Assembly: GCF_001186155.3 (NCBI RefSeq)
Contig: NZ_CP016540.2
Coordinates: forward strand, 2,086,001-2,150,000
Source: Planococcus versutus
Lineage (GTDB): Bacteria; Bacillota; Bacilli; Bacillales_A; Planococcaceae
DNA length: 64,000 bases
Direction: 5' to 3'
Shown piece after piece: positions 50,311 to 59,255 of this stretch. A program made the translations under genes and the position numbers. Position 1 is the first letter of the stretch; each line of letters begins with the position of its first letter. Below the pieces are notes generated by a model. The model was not told where the DNA came from and did not search any database. It worked only from the letters and a program-made list of their open reading frames with translations.

Positions 50311-52707
50311 TTACATAACCGACGTAGGATTCATATCAATCGACAGCGTGGCACCTTTTTTTAGCCATTCTGTGCGATGAATTTTAATCAATTGCTGCAT
50401 GGTGTCGACGAGTTTTGGTTCTTTTTTGTATTTTATCAAACATTGATAACGATATCTATTATTGACACGAGCAATCAGCGATGCTGAAGGTCCGATAATT
50501 AACGTATTTGGAGACAGCTGCCTTTTTAAATAACGAACGGTTTGGTCTGCATATTCGGCTACAGTCATTAAATCTTCATGTGTGAATTGTATATTGGCAA
50601 CAAAGTAGTAAGGGGGATAGCCACTTGCCCGTCGCATGGTCATTTCTCGTTCATAAAACGGTTCATACAATTGATCTTTCGCTAACGTAATAGCGTAATG
50701 GTCTGGCGTATACGATTGAACATAGACTGTACCCGGTAACACATCACGACCAGCACGACCACTAACTTGTGTCAGCAATTGATAGGTTTTTTCTGCTGCT
50801 CTAAAATCAGGCAAATGAAGCGTGGTATCTGCAGATAACACCCCGACTAGTGTAATGTTCGGAAAGTCTAATCCTTTAGCGATCATCTGTGTACCTAATA
50901 AAATGTCTGCTTTGCCTTCACCAAAAGCAGACAGGATTTTTTCGTGTGCGCCTTTACTGCGTGTTGTATCAACATCCATTCGCAATACACGTGCTTCTGG
51001 CACCACTTTGGCTAGTTCTTCTTCAACTTTTTGTGTACCAGTTCCGAAAAACCGAATATGTTCACTTTCACATTCGGGACATATTTTTGGAACACGTTCA
51101 TCATAGCCACAATAATGACATTTCATGGTTTCACTCGATCGATGATACGTTAGAGAAATATCGCAATTCGGACATTGCATAACTATTCCACAATCGCGGC
51201 ACAACACAAACGATGAATATCCACGTTTGTTTAAAAATAATACCGTTTGTTGTTTTTTTTCGAGACGATCACGAATGGCATCTGCTAATTGAACGGAAAA
51301 CATCGAGCGATTGCCGTTCCGCAGTTCTTCACGCATATCGACAATGTGAACAGCTGGCAAAGGTTGGTTTTTCGCACGTTTTTCTAGTACTAATAATTCA
51401 TATACTCCTTTTTGAGCACGAGCATAAGACTCTAGTGAAGGTGTTGCACTTCCTAGTATAACTGGGCAATTATGGTATTCACTTCGCCAAATTGCCATAT
51501 CACGTGCATGATAGCGTGGAGAATCATCTTGTTTATAACTTGACTCATGTTCTTCATCGAGAATAATTAATCCTAAGTTTTGGAAAGGAGCAAATATCGC
51601 TGAACGTGCACCCACCACAACTTTCACTTCTGCTCGTTGAATTTTTCGCCATTCGTCGTATTTTTCACCTGCAGATAATCCACTGTGCAAAACTGCTACT
51701 TGATCTCCAAATCGCTCTTTAAAGCGAATTGTCATTTGAGGTGTCAACGAAATCTCGGGTACTAACATGATGGCTTCTTTGCCTTGTTTTAATACTTGAT
51801 CGATTGTTTGCAAATAAATTTCAGTTTTTCCACTACCAGTAATTCCATGTAATAAGAACGTTTTCTCTGTGTTTAAAGAAGACTCTATTGCATCAAACGC
51901 AGATTGTTGAGCTTTCGTCAGTGTTAAAGATGATTTGCGTTCGATTTCAGTTAATAATTGTGGATCGCGGTAAGATTCCATATTGGAAATTTGAGCCGCA
52001 CCTTTTTCTACTAAGCTATAAATTGTTGGCAACGAAACACTCGCTATTTTTTGAAGTTGAGATGATTCAATTGTCTGTCCCGTATTGCTCAAAAAGTATG
52101 CCATTAACTTTGACTGCTGTTTAGCGTTTGCGCGGATTTCAATTGCTTCAAGCGTTTCAACATCATTTGCAATGTGAATCATTCTTATCTTTTTAACAGC
52201 TGTTTGCTGTTGAATATCCGTGTCTGCACTAATTGTTCCTTTGTCCATTTCTTTCTTTAATAGCGCATATATATCCACTGCATCTTGCAATCGAATGAAC
52301 GGTCGCTTTTCGAAGTACGGACGCAACTCTGGAGCGATTGTTTCAAGTGTGTCATTTAATACAAATCGTTTTTCGTATTTTGCCCGTAAAGCGGCTGGAA
52401 CCATAACTTGCAAAGCATCAATTTCAAAACACACAGTTTGTTTTTTCATCCACTGTGCCATTTGTAGTAATTCTTCATTTAGTACGGGTATTACGTCCAT
52501 CAGTTCATGAATCGGCTTTAACCGTTTTGGGTCAAAATCTGAAAGCTCTTTAATTTTTGTAATAAATCCAAGTACTTTTCGATTGCCAAACGGCACTTTC
52601 ACACGCATTCCCGGCTGTGTCAACACTTCAATTTGTTTTGGAATGACATAATCAAAAGGCCGATCAATTGGATGTGCAGCAACGTCAACAATCACTTCAG
52701 CGATCAT
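50311..52707 (-). CDS. priA: primosomal protein N' (replication restart helicase PriA)
   Basis: Restarts collapsed forks by loading the primosome. It has 798 residues. N-terminal DNA-binding domain (1-110), winged helix, Walker A GITGSGKTEIYL (288-299), DEEH motif, and eight Cys of the zinc domains (CRDCGIVMQCPNC, CHYCGYDERVPKICPEC). Helicase motifs GTQMIAKGLDFPN and QVSGRAGR are present. It overlaps coaBC by 11 bases. Confidence 0.97.
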   Translation of the reverse strand: MIAEVIVDVAAHPIDRPFDYVIPKQIEVLTQPGMRVKVPFGNRKVLGFITKIKELSDFDPKRLKPIHELMDVIPVLNEELLQMAQWMKKQTVCFEIDALQVMVPAALRAKYEKRFVLNDTLETIAPELRPYFEKRPFIRLQDAVDIYALLKKEMDKGTISADTDIQQQTAVKKIRMIHIANDVETLEAIEIRANAKQQSKLMAYFLSNTGQTIESSQLQKIASVSLPTIYSLVEKGAAQISNMESYRDPQLLTEIERKSSLTLTKAQQSAFDAIESSLNTEKTFLLHGITGSGKTEIYLQTIDQVLKQGKEAIMLVPEISLTPQMTIRFKERFGDQVAVLHSGLSAGEKYDEWRKIQRAEVKVVVGARSAIFAPFQNLGLIILDEEHESSYKQDDSPRYHARDMAIWRSEYHNCPVILGSATPSLESYARAQKGVYELLVLEKRAKNQPLPAVHIVDMREELRNGNRSMFSVQLADAIRDRLEKKQQTVLFLNKRGYSSFVLCRDCGIVMQCPNCDISLTYHRSSETMKCHYCGYDERVPKICPECESEHIRFFGTGTQKVEEELAKVVPEARVLRMDVDTTRSKGAHEKILSAFGEGKADILLGTQMIAKGLDFPNITLVGVLSADTTLHLPDFRAAEKTYQLLTQVSGRAGRDVLPGTVYVQSYTPDHYAITLAKDQLYEPFYEREMTMRRASGYPPYYFVANIQFTHEDLMTVAEYADQTVRYLKRQLSPNTLIIGPSASLIARVNNRYRYQCLIKYKKEPKLVDTMQQLIKIHRTEWLKKGATLSIDMNPTSVM

Positions 52708-53902
52708 ATGGTGTTTCCTTTTCTATAATCATTTCAAACAACTGATGAGCCAATTGTTGTTTCGGCATCATGTCAAAAGCTTGCTCAAAATCATTTTTCC
52801 CGTAAACAACAACGCGGTTTGTATCTGATTCAAAACCAGCTTGCGCTTCGCTTACATCGTTTGCGATAATATAGTCTGCGTTTTTTCGCTCTAATTTATC
52901 TTTTGCGTATTTACTAACGTTGTTGGTTTCAGCTGCAAAACCGATTAATACTTGATGTGTTTTTTGTTGTCCCAATTGGTTTAGGATGTCAATTGTGCGT
53001 TCTAATACAATTGATGACTCACCTTGTTGTTTTTTTATTTTTTGATCGGCGATTTTTTTAGGCCGGTAATCAGCAACGGCTGCTGTTTTGACCACATAGT
53101 CTGCCGTTGCAAAATGAGCTTCTACTGCTTCTAACATCTCTGCTGCACTCTCGACTTGTATACGTGTCACACCACTAGGTACGCTCAGTGAAACAGGTCC
53201 ACTAATTAATATCGCTTCCGCTCCCATTTCAGCAGCAGCGCTAGCCATCGCATAACCCATTTTGCCACTTGAGAAATTTGTTAAAAAACGGACGGGATCA
53301 ATTCGCTCTCGCGTAGGTCCTGCTGTAACAACCACTTTTTTACCCGTCAATTTGAGTTCACGTCTAAAATAAGTTTCTACCAACTGCGTAATTTTCTCAG
53401 GTTCTTCTAAACGGCCTTTGCCGACATAACCACAAGCGAGAAAGCCTTCAGATGGTTCGATAAAACGGATACCATCTTCATGAAGCTGTTGAATGTTGCG
53501 TTTGACTGCAGGATGATCATACATGTGAACATTCATTGCTGGTGCAATCCAAATAGGCGCCGTTGCAGCAAGCAAAGTCGTTGTTACCATATCATCGCCA
53601 ATGCCATTTGCTAATTTACCAATCACATTCGCCGTTCCAGGTGCGACAATAATCAATTCCGCCCAATCCGCTAAATCGATGTGCGCAATGACAGATGAAT
53701 CTTTTTCGTCAAACGTGTCTGTGAAAACATCATGTCTTGACATCACCTGAAAAGTTAACGGTTGCACGAATTGCTGCGCTGATTGGGTCATAATCACTTT
53801 TACAGAAGCACCTGCTTGAGACAGTTTACTTACGAGCGCAACCGCTTTGTAGACAGCAATTCCTCCACTGACACATAGTAGAATTTTTCGATTCTCCAAC
53901 AA
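52697..53902 (-). CDS. coaBC: bifunctional phosphopantothenoylcysteine decarboxylase/synthase
   Basis: Two steps of coenzyme A synthesis. It has 401 residues from a TTG start. N-terminal FMN-binding decarboxylase (LLCVSGGIAVYKAVAL, APAMNVHMYDHP, GFLACGYVGKGR), C-terminal CTP-dependent synthase (VVTAGPTRERIDPVRFLTN, SSGKMGYAMA, VKTAAVADYRP, IIANDVS). It lies between priA and rpoZ as in Bacillus. Confidence 0.96.
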   Translation of the reverse strand: MLENRKILLCVSGGIAVYKAVALVSKLSQAGASVKVIMTQSAQQFVQPLTFQVMSRHDVFTDTFDEKDSSVIAHIDLADWAELIIVAPGTANVIGKLANGIGDDMVTTTLLAATAPIWIAPAMNVHMYDHPAVKRNIQQLHEDGIRFIEPSEGFLACGYVGKGRLEEPEKITQLVETYFRRELKLTGKKVVVTAGPTRERIDPVRFLTNFSSGKMGYAMASAAAEMGAEAILISGPVSLSVPSGVTRIQVESAAEMLEAVEAHFATADYVVKTAAVADYRPKKIADQKIKKQQGESSIVLERTIDILNQLGQQKTHQVLIGFAAETNNVSKYAKDKLERKNADYIIANDVSEAQAGFESDTNRVVVYGKNDFEQAFDMMPKQQLAHQLFEMIIEKETPYDR

Positions 53903-53926
53903 CTCAATACACCCTTTCTAAACAAC

Positions 53927-53960
53927 AAACTCCCAAAGAACAAATTTGCTCTGGGAGTCG
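53927..53960 (-). terminator. hairpin between rpoZ and coaBC
   Basis: ACTCCCA pairs with TGGGAGT, with extra pairing inside; the minus-strand tract after it (TTTGTTGTTT) is a weak T-run. Likely a partial terminator. Confidence 0.55.
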
Positions 53961-53977
53961 TCAATTGCGATTAATGG

Positions 53978-54201
53978 TTAAATTTCGTCTTCGTAAATTG
54001 CAAATTCATCTTGTTTTTCTGGTACTAAGACACCAGCAGCTACTTCTTCAAGCGCTTTTCCAACTGATTTAACTGAAGTGTACGAATCTAATTTTTCGTC
54101 ACCATTTTCATGTAATTGGCGCGCACGTTTAGAAGCAAGTGCTACCAATGAGTATTTCGAATCGATTCGGTTTTTTAGTTTGTCAACAGATGGGTATAAC
54201 A

Positions 54202-54202
<1 letters not shown>
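53978..54202 (-). CDS. rpoZ: RNA polymerase omega subunit
   Basis: Helps fold and stabilise the beta' subunit. It has 74 residues with MLYPSVDKLKNRIDSKYSLVALASKRAR and the following PVKSVGKALEEVAAGVL-like block (here TSVKSVGKALEEV). Its ATG overlaps the gmk stop by one base, the normal gmk-rpoZ coupling. Confidence 0.96.
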
Positions 54203-54888
<686 letters not shown>

Positions 54889-54896
54889 CTAGCTTA

Positions 54897-54926
54897 ATGA
54901 TACAATCCGCGTATACTTTAATGCAA
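54897..54926 (-). promoter_or_regulatory. candidate sigma-A promoter for the gmk-to-thiN operon
   Basis: On the minus strand TTGCAT (-35) and TATCAT (-10) are 18 bases apart, 75 bases before the gmk ATG. Confidence 0.5.
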
Positions 54927-55106
54927 TTCGGTTGACCGATTAACATAATTTATACAATCTGAGAACATTTCTGCTTTCTGTCGAACATTTTATCATTAGT
55001 TTAGACTGATCGTTATTCTTCGTTTTCTACCTAACTGTCTTATTATATCATATTACACGGAGAAAATGATAAGATGGAACAAAACGATTTGAAAGAGGGA
55101 TATTTA

Positions 55107-56771
55107 ATGGCATTTGATGGATTATTCACCAAATCGATGACGAGTGAATTGCAACAACTCGTTACCGGTAGGATTTCAAAAGTTCATCAGCCTAACCAGC
55201 TTGAACTACTTTTACACATTCGCGCGCAAGGAAAAAATCATAAACTGTTAATCTCGATTCACCCATCGTATTCGCGTATCCATTTAACAGCTGAAGCTAA
55301 TGTTAACCCATCTGAACCACCTATGTTCTGTATGCTGTTACGCAAACATATTGAAGGCGGCGTCATCACTGAAATTGCCCAGTACGGAATGGATCGTCTG
55401 ATCATGTTAAAAATCAAAGCAAAAAACGAAATTGGAGACGATATCGAACGCGAACTTCACGTTGAAATGATGGGTCGGCATTCGAACGTTATTTTAATCG
55501 ATGCAGAACGTACAATGATTCTCGACAGCTTAAAACATTTACCACCAAGCGTCAACTCTTATCGAACTATTTTACCGGGACAGCCGTACATCTTCCCGCC
55601 TGCTCAAGAAAAGCAAGATCCTTATGAGTCAATTGAAGAATTAGCTCAAACAGAGCCAAGCGAAATTGTTAGCCAATTTTCTGGCTTTTCACCATTAAAT
55701 GCACGTGAACTTGCATACCGTTTAGCAACAGCCGAAAACAAATTGGAAACCACAAAAATGTTTCTAGCTGATTTTTCAAGCGCACAGCCGACCGGTTATT
55801 ATGTTGAGCATGAAGGAAAAAGTTTCTTTTCTGCATCTCAACTCACCTACATCGCCGAAAATGGCTTGCCTTTTTTAACACTTGGCGAGTTGCTCGACAG
55901 AATGTATTATGCTAAAGCCGAACGCGACCGTGTTAAACAACAAGCGGGTGATTTGGAAAGATGGTTACAAAACGAAATTGCCAAGTTGAAACTCAAATTA
56001 AAGAAATTGAAAAAAGAACAAGATCAAGCTGAAAAACGTGACGTTCTTCAATTGAATGGTGAACTGATCATGGCAAACCTTCACCGCATTAAAAAAGGTA
56101 TGAAGGAAATTGAAGTCGATAATTATTACAACGATGAAAAAGTAACTATTGCGCTTGACCCGCGAAAAACGCCAATTGATAATTCGCAACGTTATTATTC
56201 GCGCTACCAAAAAGCAAAAATTGCTGTTGTTAAAACACAAGAACAAATCAATAAAACCATTGAAGATATTGAGTACTTTGAAACTTTAATGTCTCAAGTT
56301 CAACAAGCTGGAATTTCAGATATTGAAGAAATTCGTGAAGAATTAGCTGAACAAGGCTTTATGAAAGCGCAGAAGTCTAAGAAAAAGAAAAAACCTACAA
56401 AACCAACTGTAGAAGCGTACGTGTCTTCTGCAGGAACAGCCATTTCGGTTGGTAAAAACAATAAACAAAATGATTATGTGACATTCAAAGTTGCAACAAA
56501 ATCTGATACATGGCTTCATACGAAAGACATTCCGGGATCCCATGTTATTATTCATGATAATGATCCAGACGAAGAGACAATTCTAGAAGCTGCAACCATT
56601 GCGGCTTACTTTAGTAAAGCAAGAGGATCTTCTTCTGTTCCTGTAGATTATACAGAAGCACGTCACGTGAAAAAACCAAATGGTTCAAAACCTGGATTTG
56701 TCACGTATTTCGAACAAAAAACAGTATTTGTAACACCTGATGAAGAATTAGTTATTAAGTTGAAAAAATAG
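55107..56771 (+). CDS. rqcH: ribosome quality control factor RqcH (NFACT family)
   Basis: Binds stalled 50S-peptidyl-tRNA and adds C-terminal alanine tails; once annotated as fibronectin-binding. The ATG at 55107, seven bases after AGAGGG, gives 554 residues. NFACT-N domain (FDGLFTKSMTSELQ, MLLRKHIEGG), long coiled coil (about 275-430), and the C-terminal NFACT-R domain (KQNDYVTFKVATKSDTWLHT, GSHVII). It is divergent from gmk. Confidence 0.95.
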   Translation: MAFDGLFTKSMTSELQQLVTGRISKVHQPNQLELLLHIRAQGKNHKLLISIHPSYSRIHLTAEANVNPSEPPMFCMLLRKHIEGGVITEIAQYGMDRLIMLKIKAKNEIGDDIERELHVEMMGRHSNVILIDAERTMILDSLKHLPPSVNSYRTILPGQPYIFPPAQEKQDPYESIEELAQTEPSEIVSQFSGFSPLNARELAYRLATAENKLETTKMFLADFSSAQPTGYYVEHEGKSFFSASQLTYIAENGLPFLTLGELLDRMYYAKAERDRVKQQAGDLERWLQNEIAKLKLKLKKLKKEQDQAEKRDVLQLNGELIMANLHRIKKGMKEIEVDNYYNDEKVTIALDPRKTPIDNSQRYYSRYQKAKIAVVKTQEQINKTIEDIEYFETLMSQVQQAGISDIEEIREELAEQGFMKAQKSKKKKKPTKPTVEAYVSSAGTAISVGKNNKQNDYVTFKVATKSDTWLHTKDIPGSHVIIHDNDPDEETILEAATIAAYFSKARGSSSVPVDYTEARHVKKPNGSKPGFVTYFEQKTVFVTPDEELVIKLKK

Positions 56772-56778
56772 TTTATAC

Positions 56779-56808
56779 ACCGGAGAGCTTTTTGCTTTTC
56801 GGTTTTTT
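56779..56808 (+). terminator. intrinsic terminator after rqcH
   Basis: CCGGAGAGC pairs with GCTTTTCGG (9 bp with G-U), 5-base loop, followed by six T residues. Confidence 0.88.
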
Positions 56809-56878
56809 AATATTTTTTATACTAAATTATTAATTAGTATTTTATGAGTTTACATAATAATAATATAGTAAAAAAAAG

Positions 56879-56893
56879 AATTTTCTTCCAATT
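56879..56893 (+). promoter_or_regulatory. possible CodY box before the ABC importer
   Basis: AATTTTCTTCCAATT matches 12 of 15 positions of the known CodY motif AATTTTCWGAAAATT and lies 14 bases before the -35 of the importer promoter. AT-rich DNA can match by chance. CodY itself is encoded in this window. Confidence 0.4.
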
Positions 56894-56906
56894 AGTGCTT
56901 AAAGTA

Positions 56907-56935
56907 TTGCTCTATACAAGAGTAAATGCTATGTT
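56907..56935 (+). promoter_or_regulatory. candidate sigma-A promoter of the ABC importer
   Basis: TTGCTC (-35) and TATGTT (-10) are 17 bases apart, about 35 bases before the lipoprotein start. Confidence 0.5.
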
Positions 56936-56969
56936 CTTAAAGGATTTAATTTTAAGGGGGCTTTAAAAA

Positions 56970-57818
56970 ATGATTACTTATTACCCAAAGAAAAAAACAA
57001 TTTTCACCATGGGTGCAGCCGCAGTTTTGCTTATAACTGGTTGCACAAACGAAGAAAAGACAGCCGAAAAAGAACAAACAGCCTGGGATGTCATTCAAGA
57101 AGAAGGATCTTTAACAGTAGCTACATCTGGAACTTTACTTGCCACTTCTTTTCGTGATGCAGAATCTGATGAGTTGACGGGCTTTGAAGTAGAAGTTGTT
57201 CGAGAATTGGGCGAACGTTTGGAATTAGATATTGAATTTAAAGAGCTTGGCTTTGATGAAATGTTGACAAGTGTAAACACGGGCCAAATCGATCTTGCCG
57301 CCAATGATATTGAAATTACGGAAGATCGAGCAAAAGAGTTTATTTTTTCAACACCGATTAAGTATTCTTACGGCACAGCAGTTGTTCGTAAAGATGATTT
57401 ATCCGGCATTTCCAGTTTAGAAGATCTACCAGGTAAAAAAGCAGCTGGAGCTTCGACGTCCATTTACATGGAAATCGCACGTGAGTATGGTGCGGAAGAA
57501 GTGACGTACGACAACGCTTCAAACGAAGTTTATTTAAGAGACGTTTCAATTGGTCGCACAGATGTTATTTTAAATGATTATTATTTATCGACGTTTGGTG
57601 TTGCTGCTTTCCCAGAACTAAACATTACTATTCATCCGGACATTAAATACGCGCCTTCAGAAGTAGGTTTAGTTATGAACAAAGACAATACAGAACTTGC
57701 AGAACACGTGAATCAAGCGATAGAAGAAATGCTTGAAGATGGAACAATTACCGAAATATCAGAAGAATTTTTTGGCGGCGCAGACGTTTCTGTTAAACCT
57801 GATATAGAAGAACAATAA
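56970..57818 (+). CDS. amino-acid ABC transporter substrate-binding lipoprotein
   Basis: Extracellular solute-binding protein, family 3 (polar amino acid type). It has 282 residues. The lipobox LITGC (21-25) makes Cys25 the lipid site after a short signal peptide. The family 3 fold is seen in LTVATSGTLLATSF, LTGFEVEVVRELGERL, and DLAANDIEITEDRAKEFIFSTPI. Substrate cannot be named; cystine, glutamine, and arginine are all possible. The permease gene follows after 15 bases. GGGGG before the ATG is the ribosome-binding site. Confidence 0.92.
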   Translation: MITYYPKKKTIFTMGAAAVLLITGCTNEEKTAEKEQTAWDVIQEEGSLTVATSGTLLATSFRDAESDELTGFEVEVVRELGERLELDIEFKELGFDEMLTSVNTGQIDLAANDIEITEDRAKEFIFSTPIKYSYGTAVVRKDDLSGISSLEDLPGKKAAGASTSIYMEIAREYGAEEVTYDNASNEVYLRDVSIGRTDVILNDYYLSTFGVAAFPELNITIHPDIKYAPSEVGLVMNKDNTELAEHVNQAIEEMLEDGTITEISEEFFGGADVSVKPDIEEQ

Positions 57819-57833
57819 GCAGGAGGTTGTCCC

Positions 57834-58511
57834 ATGAATGACATTGAATGGGGATTATTGTTTGACCCGGAATTGGCGTTGAATTCTTTACCTTATGTAC
57901 TTGAAGGAATTGGCTATACCTTGCTGATTTCAGTCGTCAGTATGATCGTAGGGATCATCATCGGATTTTTCTTATCGCTTGCTCGAACATCTCAATTAAA
58001 AGTTTTGCAGTTTCCTGCGCGCCTCTATATTTCGTTTATGAGAGGTGTGCCGATTCTGGTTATCTTATTTTTACTTTATTTCGCGTTGCCTGTTGTCGGT
58101 ATTGAATTTACAGCCGTTCAAGCCGCATTAATTGGATTCTCGCTCAATAGTGCAGCTTATATCGCAGAAGTTTTCCGGTCCTCATTGGCATCCGTTGATA
58201 AAGGGCAATGGGAATCATCGAAAGCCCTTGGGTTAACTTATTGGCAATCGATGCGGCGCATTATTTTGCCCCAGTCTATTCGAATTGCGTTGCCTCCCTT
58301 ATCCAACGTTTACTTGGATTTAATCAAAGCATCTTCTTTGGCTGCGATGATTACGGTGCCGGAAATTTTCCAAAAAGCGCGAATTGTAGGTGCACGTGAA
58401 TATGATTTATTAACGATGTTGATTTTAGTAGCGCTTATTTACTGGGCGATTTGTTCAATCATGACGATTTTGCAAAACTATCTTGAAAAACGTTACGCTG
58501 ATTACATTTAA
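57834..58511 (+). CDS. amino-acid ABC transporter permease
   Basis: Membrane channel part of the same importer. It has 225 residues and about five membrane segments. The family start (LPYVLEGIGYTLLISVVSMIVG), FMRGVPILVILFLLY and the EAA loop ESSKALGLTYWQSMRRIILPQSIRIALPP (ATPase contact) are present. No ATP-binding subunit follows; a terminator does, so the ATPase must be elsewhere or shared. Confidence 0.93.
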   Translation: MNDIEWGLLFDPELALNSLPYVLEGIGYTLLISVVSMIVGIIIGFFLSLARTSQLKVLQFPARLYISFMRGVPILVILFLLYFALPVVGIEFTAVQAALIGFSLNSAAYIAEVFRSSLASVDKGQWESSKALGLTYWQSMRRIILPQSIRIALPPLSNVYLDLIKASSLAAMITVPEIFQKARIVGAREYDLLTMLILVALIYWAICSIMTILQNYLEKRYADYI

Positions 58512-58547
58512 AAAGCATCCGGAGATTTTTCTCTCGGATGCTTTTTC
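58511..58547 (+). terminator. intrinsic terminator after the ABC permease
   Basis: AAAAAGCATCCG.AGA pairs with TCT.CGGATGCTTTTT around a 6-base loop, followed by T residues. It starts at the permease stop. Confidence 0.92.
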
Positions 58548-58674
58548 GATTGATTGCATTCACAATTCCTGCGTATAGAGAACTTCTCACATACGGCCAT
58601 TCAGCCTATAAAGCTGCCATCATACAGGAAATTCGTCGTCTCGGTTTGCTTTACTGAGAGTTGAAAAAGATTTT

Positions 58675-58956
58675 TCAAGCCGTTCGATAACGAATCAAAT
58701 AGGGCAATGCCATTAAGTTAACAAGAAGTACCAGGAATCCAATAAACATCAACAGCTGCATGCTTATTGAAGGCGAAAAAAAAGTGAATATACCTATCGG
58801 CCCAACGACTAAAAAAGAAGCCAAAATACGGGATGAAAACCGAATGTGATAGCGTTTTTTGCAAGTGCGACACGTTATCGGTTTGTATGCTAACGCTACC
58901 GATTTACTGACTTGTTTCCATGTAAATGGCGTATGACAAACTTCGCAAGTCTGCAT
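58675..58956 (-). CDS. small zinc-ribbon-like membrane protein (CXXC...CXXC)
   Basis: Function unknown. It has 93 residues. Two CXXC pairs at residues 4-7 and 29-32 look like a short zinc-binding head, followed by two membrane segments (about 45-62 and 66-84). This fits the CXXC-20-CXXC small protein group of Bacillales. The ATG shares one base with the stop of the upstream gene (TAATG), so the two are coupled. Confidence 0.75.
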   Translation of the reverse strand: MQTCEVCHTPFTWKQVSKSVALAYKPITCRTCKKRYHIRFSSRILASFLVVGPIGIFTFFSPSISMQLLMFIGFLVLLVNLMALPYLIRYRTA

Positions 58957-59252
58957 TAATGATTTTCCTTTAGTTTGTCCACATATTGTTTAGCGTCTAA
59001 GAGAGACCAACCGAACTCTTCACGAGTTCGTTTCACCGCTTCAACCATTTTCCCTTTTTGTAGCAATTCTCGAAGTTCGTCATTTACATCAGGCTCTTTC
59101 CATTCTTCGCCTTGCTGTATTTGTGTTAGCTGTTTTTCAAGTTGACGCACTCTTTTTTCTAATGCCTTGATTTGTTTCTCTGAAGCCATATAAAGTAAAT
59201 AGCCTGATACATAGACAGCTCCCAAAATGATCAGTATCCACGATACATCCAT
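58956..59252 (-). CDS. membrane-anchored small protein with L7/L12 C-terminal-like segment
   Basis: Function unknown. It has 98 residues: one membrane segment (5-22), a coiled coil (25-48, KQIKALEKRVRQLEKQL), a linker, and a C-terminal segment (about 66-95, GKMVEAVKRTREEFGWSLLDAKQYVDKL) that resembles the helix-turn-helix core of ribosomal L7/L12, where translation factors bind. Similar small proteins exist in Bacillales, but no role is known to me. It is 3 bases downstream of dsdA and coupled to the CXXC protein. Confidence 0.75.
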   Translation of the reverse strand: MDVSWILIILGAVYVSGYLLYMASEKQIKALEKRVRQLEKQLTQIQQGEEWKEPDVNDELRELLQKGKMVEAVKRTREEFGWSLLDAKQYVDKLKENH

Positions 59253-59255
59253 TTG

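Noticed and set aside
58548..58674. A plus-strand open frame without start reading ITIPAYRELLTYGHSAYK and onward, ending at 58657
   Set aside because: It lacks a start codon and ribosome-binding site and overlaps the permease terminator; at about 40 codons it could be chance.
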